This document shows, in pieces, positions 29,301 to 44,300 of a stretch of DNA of 64,000 bases (within the stretch, counting starts at the first letter, position 1; every line of letters begins with the position of its first letter). The stretch comes from Manduca sexta (Eukaryota; Arthropoda; Insecta; Lepidoptera; Sphingidae). The translations under genes and the position numbers were made by a program. The stretch spans positions 4,648,983-4,712,982 of the forward strand of contig NC_051138.1 in assembly GCF_014839805.1 (NCBI RefSeq). The letters are read 5' to 3'. The notes under the pieces were generated by a model. The model did not search any database. It saw nothing but the letters and a program-made list of their open reading frames with translations, and was not told the origin of the DNA.

Positions 29301-32300
29301 GCTACCTTTTAGTTTTTCCCCTTTTTTTCATACTATAGGTTTCATTTTTTACCTATCTTTAATAAGCTCAATTTTTTAGCGACTTCAAAGAAAAGGTAGC
29401 TCACAAAAATTAGTTTTCCGACAACTGCCACAAATTAACATTTTTGTAATACGTCATTATTTTATTAAGAGTGCGATATACTCGATATTCGAGCTCAATG
29501 CTTAAATTTTAATATCGCGTCCATTCTACTCCAACCATTCGGATAGTTAGTCTAAGCTGTGATCATGTACACTATAAATTACAAAATTAATTTACTTAAT
29601 GCCAAATATTTCATTAACAATCATTATCAAATTGCATTATAAAGTAAAACATGATTGATTATGACTGGAAACAAATTAAAATTTTGGACTAAGATAAATA
29701 TTGTAGTACTAACGCGATCATATTCTAAATAAATGTGTTCTAGGTTATTAGTATACAAAATGTTTGTTGATCTATTTAATACTAGCTTTTGCTCGCGGCT
29801 TGGCCCGCGTAAATGAGTTTTCCGGGATAAAAGTCCTGTTATATATTTTACCGGGATAGAAAGTAGCCATTCCCTATATACCTATTCCTAAATTTTTAGG
29901 ATCTTAAACTATGTCCATATCAAATTTCATAAAAATCTTTTCAGTAAATTTTGAGGGAATCCATAGCAAACAGACAGAAAAGGGGACTTTGTTGTATAAT
30001 ATGTATAGATAAATGCGAAAGTTTCGATCTTTGTCACTAAATCACGCCGGAACGGCTGAACGAATTTGGATGAAATTTAGAACAGAGGTAGATTATCATC
30101 TGAAATAGCACATAGGCAACTTTTTATATACAACGTTCATCAAGGTAAAACATTTTCACGCGGACACAGTAGCGAGTAAAACCTAGTATTTAATAATTGT
30201 ACCATCACTTGACTGTCAATTGAAAAGCGGCTGCCGATAGCCCTTTGAAAGCGACTTTAACGGATACGAAATAAAGTCTATTTTTGACAACCCGGACAAT
30301 ATATAGGTTAAAAAAGTTAACACTTGGCACTGTTGTATTAGTCCTAACAAAACTTACAGAAGTGCCATAAATGCCTTGATATTACGCCACCATAATGGAG
30401 TAATGTAAACGATCATACCATGTTATTGGCTAAGGCCAAATTAAAATCTGAGACAAATCATGTTTTATGGTATCCAAGATCTGTTGTTAAGATAATAAAG
30501 TCTGCAATTTAAGCCATTTTACACTAAACAGCATATTTAGGCAATTCATCTCGCTCCATTAATATAATAACGTATATATTGTTGAATAAGGTCAATAATG
30601 ATCAAAAGCGGCCGGATCGCATGCCTGCGGCCGCGCTGGCTGTGAACAATTCACAAATCACGCGTATGCGTGCCACTGTGAAACTAAATCAAGTGTGAAC
30701 GCACCACGTCGGGTTGCGACAGCGTGACGCAACGTGCGCCCGCGCCGCCTATTGTATGGATTTTAACAAGATCTTTGACATTCCGTCACATGTTAGGGTT
30801 TTAATGGAAAACATTTTTTTGTCGCTCATTAATTGGTTGGCGAAGTCTCAGTATCTCTAGAATACTTATTTGGGTAGTTTATAGCAAAGTCCAACCGCAC
30901 GTCGTTTTAGATAAATAAGCCATTATATTTAACAGCACTCATATGAATTATGCTAGACGTGAGCAAAACGAACACTTTAAGCACGATCAGCGATGTTTAA
31001 TTTAGAACACATAAATAATACTTTCGAAACTAATTCATCTTACATTATTCGCACCTTTGAATTTGACACTATAAATACCTTACCGATTCTATCAATTTAT
31101 GTATTCCTGTTTTTTTTAATATGATCAGTACTTGAAATATTTTTTGACATACATACTTAACAAAACAAAATAAATATATTTTTATGTAAAAATAATTTAT
31201 TACATTATAATATAAATTCTAAAAAGGCCTGCATATCGCATTCCGTAATCGACATCCCTAATTAATGACAAACCACTAACTGCTAACAGAACACAGCCCT
31301 ACATACAAGTATCAATTTTCATAGAACTTTATATGAGTAATACGTTCGACATCACTTCCGAAATACAACGTTTATATTAACAATTGCACGATTAAGATCA
31401 ATGAAACATTATCTGTATTATACATGACTGCATCCGCTATGTTGCGTGATAATATGGACATTAAGTTCAAATTTGCGTGATTTTTAATTTAATAACAAAA
31501 CAGCATCACGTAAACCGGATTCACGGTCATGCACCCAACATCTCGGCCACGTGCGATTTCACCTATTAACGCATTTAGAATAATCATTTAAATTATCTAA
31601 GATCAATATAATTATGGTAATACCATCAAAGGCGTGAATGCGAACTGTAATTATTAAATTATAATTATTGCGTTATATAGCGCGTATTTAATTTAATTGC
31701 ATTTTTTACGCATCGATTATTTCGTTAAATTTGCAACGGGAAGACCGCACGTTAATGTAATTTAGTCATTGACCGTGAGAACATAAAAGTGATTTTATCG
31801 TGTTGCACAATTACATTTTGATCATTGGGTTTAACTTTTTTTTCATAGCAGGTGCTGTGGCAATGATAGTGGCCAGTTTAATTGGTTGTACCAACTTATC
31901 TTTACGCGGGATATTGTACAACGTTGTAATATCGGAAATCTGTCATTTCCTTACTATGTACAGTCAGCCACAAAAGTAATTTAAGAAATTCAAAATTGCA
32001 TATCGCCTTTAAACTTTTCTATCAACAATGGTGTTTTTAGCACCATACGCTTAAAGCGATAACTTCATTTTAAATCAAGAAAAAAGTATATCTCGATGTG
32101 TAGAAGCGAATTCGTTCAGCTACTTTTGTGTCTAACTGTATATTAATTTTGCTTAACTTTAATATTACTTTCGATAATAATAAATACTCCTGACAGTAAA
32201 ATAAGCATGTAAAATACACAGGTATCTTTATACTTTAGAAAATTCAGTTTTTAAACGTCCTATTTAGTTCATTATTCACATAGAAAATATTAAGTCTTGT

Positions 32301-35300
32301 ATGTCGTTCTATGTGTGAGGATTAGAAACTATAAGGTATTCAACACCAATGCGGAACTATTATGTATGCGGATTAAACAATTACCCATTCCATACAAGTC
32401 TGGTTATGAAAATAAGCGGTCGCAACAGGATCAACTACTGATATAAATTATAAGATAGAATAAAAATAAATTAAATCGTTCATAAATAACAAAACAGAAT
32501 TATAAAGTATTAATTTCGATTGAATGCAGGTATGGCAATAATTCCTAAGGTAAAGGAACCCTTAAAGCCACCCTAATTTTAAAATCATTACATGAAAAAA
32601 TATTTAAAAAAATCAAATACAATAAAATAAGTATAAAAAATTCGTAGTAAGTTACAATACACCAAAAACATGGATGGGCCTTGTTAGGAACCGGGCTGTC
32701 TTCGGTCACCTTACAACATAATACTTAATTTATGTACTCACATATGCTACTGTTTCGAAAATATTATGCTACAAATTCCTGTATAATAAATCAGAATTAT
32801 CTCTCACTAAACATTCAAGATAAAACGTTTATTTGTAAGGTACTTATAGTAATTTTACCGATAACAATTTTCCATTATTGTCGGCTAGCTAAATGAAAAA
32901 CATTTACATAAGCTATGTTTTTGATTATAGTGAATGATACGCCTTGCTACAAACTGCTACATTAATTTCACATACTGTAGTCACATAAAATTATACATAG
33001 TCAGTAATACATACATTAACATGATTTCGGAAAACACACGCGAATACCCATTAGTTTCCAGATAACTTAGAATTTATAATTGAATTACTTAATTATTGAA
33101 ATGAATTTTAATTTAGGTTTAGGTTTTGATTTTCATTGCACTAGTTTCCTAGGATATAGGCATAGTTTGGAATTCCTCTGTTAAATATCGTACATGCTAA
33201 TTTCACAGATATGCCTGCGTACTAAAGTTACTTGTAGTTATTAAGTGTTTGATATTGCAATGGACATATTTTTATAATATAATATTTTTTATTAGCACCT
33301 TTTTTATCAAAATAAAATTCAAATCATCAAACATAAAATTCGATGCTACAGAATTGAATTCCAAATATTTCATAGTTTTCGATCCTTCGAAAGTATCTAT
33401 ACTATCGAAATATGCCATTATAGTCCTTAAAACTATAAAATCTACCCTAGACTGTTGCAATGTCCTTTGCAGCCGATTCACGTGCAACCTAGATGCACTA
33501 TGCAACGGTAAGTGATGTTTTGTTTTTACTCACGTCGCGGTAGAATGCTTCGACGCGTCCCTTTTAGGTCATGATGTTAAGGCTATTAGATGGGCTCACG
33601 ATATCGCATATACAAAAGTATTGACCAGTGTATTGGGAAATAAGATGGATCTGTATGGTCTTTGGTAAAGTAGGACAAGACCATCCTAGTAACCTTCTAC
33701 AGTGCTGGAAAGAAATGGATTCTGATGTGTCGAAAGTCTCCTATTGTTCCTAATCACGTATAACGCTACTAGAGTGATATAAAAAGGCGTGATTGCAAAA
33801 AACCATATATTTTTTATTATTTCCTTAATTGTTTACTATGATTGTAAGCGAATGTCACCTATATTCTGAAGGTCGTATAATGGCGGACACGCGAATCTCC
33901 ATTCGCGCCTACATAATTGCAAACCGTTTCGACCGTAACGGCAACGATAATAGCTATTCAGTGTTACAATCTATTATAAAATTGTGTATAAAAGTTATCG
34001 AAAGTGGCTGAAGGCCGCGGCCCCGAAAATGTTATTATGTAAAAACTGTTTTGTAGCAAAAATTCGACGCGCTATAATTTAAACTTAATTAATCCGTTCT
34101 GTTAAAATTTAAATAAACAAAATAATAAGACTTATATTTTCATGTTCTGTACCGATGTTTTAATACTAGCAAATTGTTTTTAAATTGGTTAGTGTAATAT
34201 TAATTATACTGCAATATGAAGATACTTTCTGATTTATATAATGTCTGGTTTTGGATGCAATTAAACTGAAGTTTGTCCAACATTGCAACTTTCTTGAAAA
34301 CAGATATTATGTATAACAATGACAATGCATTCTGAGTGGAAAGTATCTATTCTTTTATTCGGCACTGAGCACATTCACGTATTGAGGTCATTTTGTTTTG
34401 AACTCTCTGTTGGATATTCTAGAATGTTCTTTGACATTTATAAACTTTGTAAAGTTTGCTTGTTTTATGAATTACGAGTGTAATGAATTTAATTTTAAAG
34501 AATTATTTAAATTTTATGAATCTACGGACTATACCAACCAGTGGCGAATAGTGAAATTTTCCGAAAGGAATGTCGACACAAAATATTGGAACACTGATAA
34601 ATAGAGCACTGACTTTAGTTAACTTGTAAAAACTTATTAATCACAGCCAAAAACTAAACGTGTTCAAAACAGCATGCCAATGAAACATAACCTCTATAAT
34701 TATCATAAATTTATGTCCAATTTACTACGACAATTTCCACGATTCATCGCAATGTATTTCCTCAGAATTTCTCAAGTCGAGTTAAATAAATTATAAGGAC
34801 GAAAATCCAACGAGAAATTAAATAAGGTGCGTTGGGGTTAAATCGGACGCTTTTTCGACGTGTTAAACAGTGTTCTCGAATTATTTTTTTACAAAAATTC
34901 TATAGAAGTTATCATAATGAATTATTAACTTAGCTATATGTTATTAAATATACTAAATGGTATATATTTTTTGAATTCCTTATATATAACAGTTAATTTT
35001 TTATAAGGCTTTAAATAAGTACTATACTTTTAGAAATGTGTGAGAAAGATAGGACCTTCACAGGTATAGTTCGGACTACTATCTAAAACCGTCTATGATA
35101 CAGGGATTCTAAAATCCATAAAAAGAGCATATTCTGATCTAGATAGATATTTCTAAACATTCAAAAAATTTAATAAATATCTTAAGAAATTTTTAGAAGC
35201 GCACTTTGTTTTTTTAATAGTTCTAGGCATACGATCTTACCTCATATGAGTGAAACTGTAGATATATTTTAAAATATTCGAAGAAATAGTACGTACACGT

Positions 35301-38300
35301 GTAAATAAATAACAAATAAACAAAATAGACCATTCACCTGAACTAAAAAAAAATACATAATTAATGAGTTCAGACGTCTTCGTGTATAAATTTTGACAAA
35401 AACTTGCAATATTTTACAAGTGCTAGATCTAACGATTTTAATCCGTACTTTAACGACAAATAATTGTATGTGTAAAGATCGGATCTCAGGGAATATAAGT
35501 GTTTCGACAAATTTGAATAAACAAGTCACAAGATTTATTTGCTTTGTGATACTATATAGCTACAAAATTAATTAAAAACAGTAAATACTCAATTAAAATT
35601 AAGCAAATTCTTGCATGGGGTTAATCCGGATCTGCCAGGGAACGACGAAATACCGATATTCTGTTTGTTAGCACTGTACACATTATTTACTTGACAGAAT
35701 CACTTATGTGAACTAGTGGAACGTAGGGAACAAGATGGGGTCGCAGGTAGTGTTGTCCGAAAACAAAAATTATAAAACAATTATGAGTTATTTGATTTAT
35801 ACGATTTTACACCTCCTACGATCTTACCCCAACGCGCCTTAATTGGGTTATGATACGTAAATACTCACTCAGCTAATCCAATTATAACCTTAATGTTTTG
35901 TTTACGATCTTAAAATTTCACGTTGCTCATGCAAATTAGAATTTTATTATTATTACGTTTGGTCATTGATTTCCTACTATCGCTAGTGCTGAAATATAAT
36001 TCGATATATTTCGATATACTAGGGTCGAATTACTGAACGAGTTGGCACCGCATTATTTAAAACTAGAGTTAGGCAATTTTATCTATTAGACCAAGCAATT
36101 TTTTTTACTTTCTAAATGTAACGGTTGATAATTCTGTCGTTTTTACGCAATATGTGTTGAAGGTATGCTAAATGTTTTCTGTACGCATGTAAGATGACAT
36201 CAATAAGGTTCATTTTATGTCTATCTCGATTTAAGCACTAGCAAAGAATAATCATGCTATATTTTTACCAATATACATCTATACAAAGAGGCAATACATA
36301 ATATAATGCCAAATTAATTAAAAATCTATTTTTAAACTCATATCCTCTTTTCGATTCGAAAATCTCAGTCTATATTACTATTTACTTTAAATTATCACTT
36401 TTCATCATATCCAACGTCAAATACTCAAATTGCGTAAGGTAGTGACGAAAAATGTAACGTCATTAGTGAAAATTCCTTGCACATTGTATTGGACAATGAT
36501 ATAATAATCGCACGGCGGTGTTAAAAGTGATAGGAGCGTAAAAATTAAAAGTTAACATTCACGAGTAAACGAGTTACATCATGAAATGTAAAAACGTGTG
36601 TCAGCCATGAATGGAACGGCGTACGTCACATGACGCGGGAAACACGACGGCCGACGGCCGACGACTGCGAATAGGGTTGCCAAGTTTGTCAAATTATAAA
36701 AAATGTACTAAGAAACGACTCACGGAGGTTATGAACTAAAATATCAAGGTATCAATTTGTTGCCAAGCAGTACAGTTGCTAAATTGTTGAAGCAACTGTA
36801 AATTTCATAGAAGCATAGTTTCGGCAACAAGTTGATAGGGCTTGTACGATGCCTAAAAGTTTAGGTATTAATATCTGCTCAAGATAATCTTAGCTTAGTT
36901 TTTATTTCGGATTCAGATCTAACATCGCAGACAATTTATTTACGATATTTTTCATTTTGGATGGAACTGAAAAATTTCAAGTGAGATGTTGTTCTAACAT
37001 TTAATAAACTTGCTATAAATTACTAATTACTGCCATTTTCAATAAACGATCCCAATCGCTTTTTCGATCTATCTCAAAAATGGACCAATCAGAATACAGT
37101 TTTTGTTTAATACTTACAAATGAGTTATTTTGATTGGTTCATTCTCTGAATGGGATTGAAGATCAGGATTAGAATTATTTATTGAAAACGGCAGTATCTA
37201 ATTAATAAACAAGATTTCTTTTCAGCAATATACCGTCTCAATACCAAAAGAACACTACTAAATTATCCAATTCTCTTTTCACGTCGTCAAATTGATACTA
37301 TAATATTTACTTTTAATTTTCACACATTTGATAACCATAAGTGTAACATACGGGTACGGGAGGCGCGCGCGCAGACCGGTCGCGCCAATGAACTTCCGCC
37401 TTCCGACAGCACATGCACACGTTTATTTATAGCTAATATTTAATATCAACTTTTTATCTTAAGGAAAAGGGCTGACGCGTTTACTAACAGTGTTCATAGA
37501 CTTGGTAATGAACTCGTTTCTCGCTCAGAAAGTGATACAAAAACTTATTAGTATTGTCATTTGTACTGATTAACATATCAAACAATTTCATCTTGTAATT
37601 ATAGACTTCACTTTAAAAATCATGTTTTAAACTATCATCAAAATGTTACGAAACATTAACATAAATTTCATATTCAGCAGTTCATTTTCTTTGTTCACTA
37701 AGTAACAAATCTCGACCCACGATAATCTATAAATTATATACCTCATTAATTATCGATAACCGAATTCGAAGACCAATTGCGGCCGATTGCGAACTTTCTC
37801 GAAGACACTACAGACGATATAATGATCATTAAAGCATACGAAATATATATTATGATAATCGGTTTGAAAAATAAATTGGAAACTTGAGATGTACTCGAAA
37901 TTGAGCAACACGAGCCATCTCGCGTAGTTATCTAATAACCTCTTATTACAAAATGAGACGTAAACATTTGTACTGAGTAAAAAGTCGAGAAACTCTTTTA
38001 TGTAACGCACGTAACGGGTAAATTAACCAATATAAATAAAGACTGATTGAAAATATTAAAACTTATCAACTACAGCCACATACAAAGCGATATACAAATA
38101 ATAAATATTACACTACTCAAGTTCAAAACAATTAACTAATAAATAAATTTAAATTTAAATTATTACTCAGGTATGCCGACTGATATATACAATATGTCAT
38201 CACACATTTGTATGACATGTTGGCATATAAATTAACACAAACAAAAGGTCGAAACGGAGATGCACAGATATATTTCAAATGTTGATGGAACATGTACAGG

Positions 38301-41300
38301 ATTGGAAGCGAGGCCGTCGATTATGTAAATACATACAAAGACAAGGTCTCATTGGACATTAAGACTACAACTACGTATTTAAAATCACCTTGACTCGTTT
38401 ACGACGCGACCGAATCGACGAAAGGAAGTTTCGTTGTCTACAATGGAAGTAACAATTGCCTTCGTGGTCAATGGCGTGCCATGGTATTCAAAAAGTAATA
38501 GATTTGTCGTTAACAAACACAGTTCAGACCGACATGGTCCCAATTGAGATGTTTATATACGCTACGCGAATTACAATACTAGTTGTATTTTATTTGTATT
38601 TAATACGTCATCTGACATGTCAATGTCAAGAATGTATCTTTTATCGTTTGATTTATTAAGATTGGCAGCAATGGTGAAGTCCATATAAACCGATTCCTGC
38701 TGGCTTCCCTTTATATAGAATGTCATAATTATCATTTAAATATATTGAATATATTATGTAATTGGCAAGAAAGGCTTTTGATTTATTTATATACAATTAT
38801 CATTAGAACAGTTTACAAACCGCATTTATGTATAATGTACCTGTAAGTTGTGTCGAGAAAATTTCGCCTTTCGCCACTGATTGGCAGATTTTTGAATATC
38901 ATTGATAGCATGTGACAAGAAATAGGCTTAAACACACTCGCCCTTAAATGGATCGTGAGGTCGTATGGAGCGTGTCTGCGATTGCCATCAATTTCCTTGT
39001 TTCGATATAATTACAGATCTGAGGTGCGTGTAAATTATTATTTCAATAAAAAATGTAATACGCATGTTTGCGTCAGAATCTTTGAGTAACGTCAAAATAG
39101 ATTGATGAGTTAAAGTTCGTGTTTGATGAAATGATTATATTGATTGATAGGCATTTCTTCAAGCATTTGATGTTAAAAATAAAAAGCAGTTAGTTTCCTA
39201 ACCTAATTGTAAGCCTCTGTAATATTATGATGTCGTTATGTTAATATTGTAGCTCTGACTAAAATAAATTGTTTAATAATTTATCAAAATGCGTCGAAAT
39301 GGAATGAAAATATCGTTTTTACCGTTTTTTAAGATATGACATAATAAATCATTAAACCTCGGATTTATTTGTCAACAAAACGAATGATATTGGAAGCCCC
39401 TTTCTTGAAGGAAAAAATGTAAGTTTATTTTTTATATATTCATTAAAAAAACGCCGATGTGACATGAATGTTTATTTAATATTACTTTATTTATAATAAC
39501 AATATCTTTTGATTTCACTCTCAAAATGTCTTTTTCAAGCCGCCTTTATCCTTGCTTCACTCTCAAAAATGTCTTGCTCAAGTCGATTGAGTTTTGTAAA
39601 CACATATTTTAATAAATTTCTTAGCATTATTTTATGTTGTTACAAATTTTCTTCTTACGATTACTATTAACATGTTCAGAAAAAATGAATTATGTGATGG
39701 AATGTCTCAGTCGAATCATAGATATATTATAAAATTATTAATATTAAACCCTTCTTAAAATATATGAAGGCTAATACAAAGGCGTTGAGAAAATTCCGTC
39801 ATTGCGCAATCATCAATCAGTCATTTTGTTTTAATCATTGATGATTGCTCAATCTCTGACAATTACTCATCATATCTTAATGTCAAATTGTTTTAACATC
39901 AATGTATGACTGCGGATTTGTCAATAATACAAGAGGTTGTAACGCAACGAATAAATATAATTGTTAAACTATCCATCATGGTCAATGAAAGTGTACTGAT
40001 TGATATATATAGGGAGATTGACCAGTAAAATCTATAGGACGTTTAAGGCCAGAATATAAAGTAAACATAAAGAAATCACCAGGAAAATGACAACAGTGTA
40101 CTCATTGATATAGATAGTCAAAATGACCAGTAAAATCTATACGCCGTTTTAGGCCAGAATATAAAGTAAACACAAAGAAATAACCAGGAAAATGACAAAG
40201 TCATTCGTATTAACATCTTAAACGTCATAATGTTCTGGAAAACGATGCCGAGATTTTCGCTTTCTACAAAGATATAACTTGGAACTGCACAAGCGCTTTC
40301 TGTTACACAATTGTTGCGACAGCGCTCTTAACATCCCAAACCCTATCATTAAAGTGCTATTATTTTGGGCACCGTCTCGACATCGACATCAAATTGTTCT
40401 GAGTTGTTTTGTTCTGTTTGATAGGCCTACTATTGCAAGGGTTAAGTTTTTTTATATCTTTATACGTTTAATTGTATTTATGAACACGAAATATCATAGG
40501 TGGATAATTTAATAAAAAAACATTGCGTGACAATTATATCCACAAAACGATTATTAATATTCTGAATACTAATGTATTTCTTTACGTAGATAACTTTTTA
40601 ATTAGTCGGAAAGAAGTAATCATTCGTAACAGTATTAACACTTGCACGAGATATCATGTGACGGTAGATAGTTTTTGCAAAAATAAACCTTATAATCCCC
40701 GGAACTAATAAACGCACTCCATAATTGCAAAATAGGTCGTTCACCCACAATCCGCGAAGCAATGAAGGTCGCTTTTTACATATCGCGGTCACGAGAAGTA
40801 TTCGCGCATATGAACAAAAACTTTTTGCAGTTATCATAGTATCTTTAACACCCTTGGCCGTAATTATATGGGTTTTAATTCCGTAGGCTTTAACAATAGA
40901 TAGCTGTGAATTAATTTGCATAGATTATTGCATAGTACTATATTATGTTATTAAACATATTTACATCACGCCTCTATCGAATAGGGGTAGGCAGAAACTA
41001 TGGATTTCAACTTTACACGATATTTTCATACTTCTCTCACTTCCTTGACCTTCATTAATCAATTATGTTATTATGTCTTCAAAATGTGCGCTTTTACGTG
41101 TTTTCTATCTTGGGTTTTGTTCAGAAAGATTTGGTTTATATTTATCACAGAAAAAGCTTTAAGAAAACTCCATAAAAATTAGAAAGGATTATCTGACTTT
41201 GAAATCGAGAATCCGCGAGATATTGGTTCGTGCCTAATAATACTAGATAAATTAAATGGTTTAAGTAAAGAAATGTCGTCAACTATAAATTAACTGTGTA

Positions 41301-44300
41301 TTAAGGTACGATGGAACAGACATACGTTATGAATAAATGTCCCTAAATTAAATAAAGAAAGAAGAAATGTCAACCATAATTCCCAAACTGAAATAACCGA
41401 ATTATTTCATGTTAAAAATTGTACGAAACCTTAATCGTTGCATGCTACTAACCACGACACTTCCATATTAATCAGCTAGTTGGAGTACATCTCATTACAT
41501 GTAGGCTATCTTTAATTAATCGTACGCATTCCATTGCTTAACTAGGAAATGACGTAACGACTTAACTAACATAAGTTTTGTCTCTACACGTGTATTTTAA
41601 TTATTAATACTTCGCCCATGTCGTGAGTGAAGGCGGCAGCTGTTAGACATATGCAAATTACTGTAATTTTGATTTACTACACTTTAAGTGTATTTAACTA
41701 TTGTTTATTTATACGAGTTAAAAATAAGGTTTGTGTGCCAGCATGTTGCAAATGATCCTAATGACATGCTTCAATTCGATTCCGAGAATGCACCAATCAA
41801 AATAAGTCATTTGTAAGCGTGTCAAAAACAATTGTTCTGATTGGTCCATTTTTGAGATATATCGAAAAAGCGATTGGGGTTCTTTATTTAAAATGGCGGT
41901 TAATCAGTGCAGAATGCAGACGTTCCAAATTTAAACAAGATCATGGTTTACATGTTTTAAAACAATACACGTTTTAACTACTAAGCTTAATCTAGATTGT
42001 GCAAATAAACTCAAGGACGAACTAATCTCGGAGCAAACCGGAATTCCTGAGCTCTTTATATATTTTCCGTCACATTTAGTCATGTGACTGACGATATAGT
42101 ATTTCATGTATAAGGTCTAATATCTTAAAGGACCCTAATACGTCTCTGTCCAATTTGCAAAATATCAAAACAAATATTTTGACTACCATATATGTTATAA
42201 CGAAAGTGTTACTATTTGCGCTATGTTCACGGTAATGATAAAAGCAATAAAGCGATACTAATTCAATGTAATTTTGAACCATAAAGACATAACAAAGCTT
42301 TGTAATGTGAGTAATCTATGGAACTACGCTATTTGTTTGATTTTATCTTTTTATGAACCTTAATATATTAGACAAATCATATAGTGCAGAACATGTAGCT
42401 ATTAAGGGCCATTTTTGAATGAGTAATCTCAATATTATTTAATCGATACCTATTATCTGTCAACATATGTAATGAATAATTCTTTTTTATATTGTCAGTT
42501 TATAAAAAACAATCAAAAAATAAAATATTCTTTGTATCAAGGCCAAGAATTAACAAATCATAATAAGTCATTTGTGTAAAAAAAAGTGAGTTTTTAGAAA
42601 AACGACGATTACACCTCACCTCAGTCAGCACCGTGACCCAGAAGGCTGCAAAGTCTTCGAAACGTTGGGAGAAAATAATAATATAAATAACCGCCATAAA
42701 ATCAAATAGTTACATTTCAACGCCGATTTTGTATAATGATAAATCAGCGACATATTGTCACGTGTGTTCAAGTTGTGATAAGACATCAAAAATATGAAAC
42801 GCCAGCGATTTTCCCCCACATTGGCAAGTCAAACAAAACCTTGATAAAAGGACATTAAATTATTTAGTTCACCACTAGCAGTCCTCCACACTTTTCCCAC
42901 TTTTTAATTTCGTTAATTATTACGAAAGACCAGAAGGCTAAAACCCTACGTTACTAATTAAAAATGATTTTTTGAAAGACCTCACATGTGACCTCATAAA
43001 CCTAGACCTCATATTTCCTTAATAGTTTAATCTCTGATAAATTATCCAAATTGTTCGGAACGTAATTCTACTCAAAAAGAAAATTAATTGCAAAACCTTA
43101 ACTAACAAAGGTATTAAAGATAATATTAAAAATTATACGAAGATTTATTTAAGAACTATACAAATATTTACGAGGAACGTACTATTATTGTGATCATGGT
43201 ATATTTAAATGAACTACATTTAATACATGCGAAATAACAGTTATTAGATTACCTATTTATGAATTCCACGACTTGCGGTTTAACTTCTGTACACAAGAGT
43301 CAGTTTGTTATAAATGTTTACTTCTAAGAGATTATCTTATTAGTATCATTTGAAACAAAACAATTGTCGTACAAATATCGCTGACTTACGCATTCTTATA
43401 AAAGGACGATTCTTTATCCCGTCAGTTTTATTTCAATGTAGAAAATTGGCCTTATTTATAATTAAAATGTTTTATGAACTTGTAAAACTTATTTAGTATA
43501 CAAAGACCTTAAGTAGAAAGCGAATGAAATATTGCAAGAAATGTATCTCCTTTTTCAAAAAGGTCGTATAAGGACTATTAAACAATATAATTTCAAAAGA
43601 AATTAATTAAGCAGCAACTCGAAATGTCAAAACAAAGAACCCGGATGAATAGACAAATACAGTATAGACAATATAAATTATATCAAGGAAATCCGTGTAA
43701 CACCGATGTCGAATGTACGATTAGTGACGGGCTACCCGATAGAATTACTCACTCGATTCTAGATAAAATATTTATAATGCCTGCAACGATCAAACTATAA
43801 ACCGTAAAGATAGGACATAATGAAATTTACTTCGTTTTTTTTCTAAAAATTTTGTTCGATAGGTATCATTATATCGATATTTAACTATGTGTGGATATAA
43901 CTATATCGCTGGCTTAATATAACAAGGTTCTATGTTAATTTTACTTATGTTGCAAAAATGAAATAAGAAAGACGTTGATAAAAATTAGATAAGATGATAA
44001 TCCATTGTTCCTCCTTTATTTATTTGGCGGGATTATTAGAAATTTTCATTGAAAAAGGTTTAGAATTATTTTATATATATTTAATTTGTACACGAAACAT
44101 ACATAGAACCTTGTAATAGTCAGCCTGCGATATATTACTTAATCCAGATTAAATAATATAGTAATACATAATATTTAACATGCATACCAAAATGTATTAA
44201 TATTAACATCATCTTAACAACCTTCGTAATCATTAACGGCAAAAACTATACATAATTAGCAAAAACTGCATACAATAGTAAAAACAATGAACAGAAATCA

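Noticed and set aside
40598..40921. 107-codon minus-strand frame
   Set aside because: No domain, no splice context and AT-driven composition. The overlapping plus-strand frames are equally good, which points to chance.
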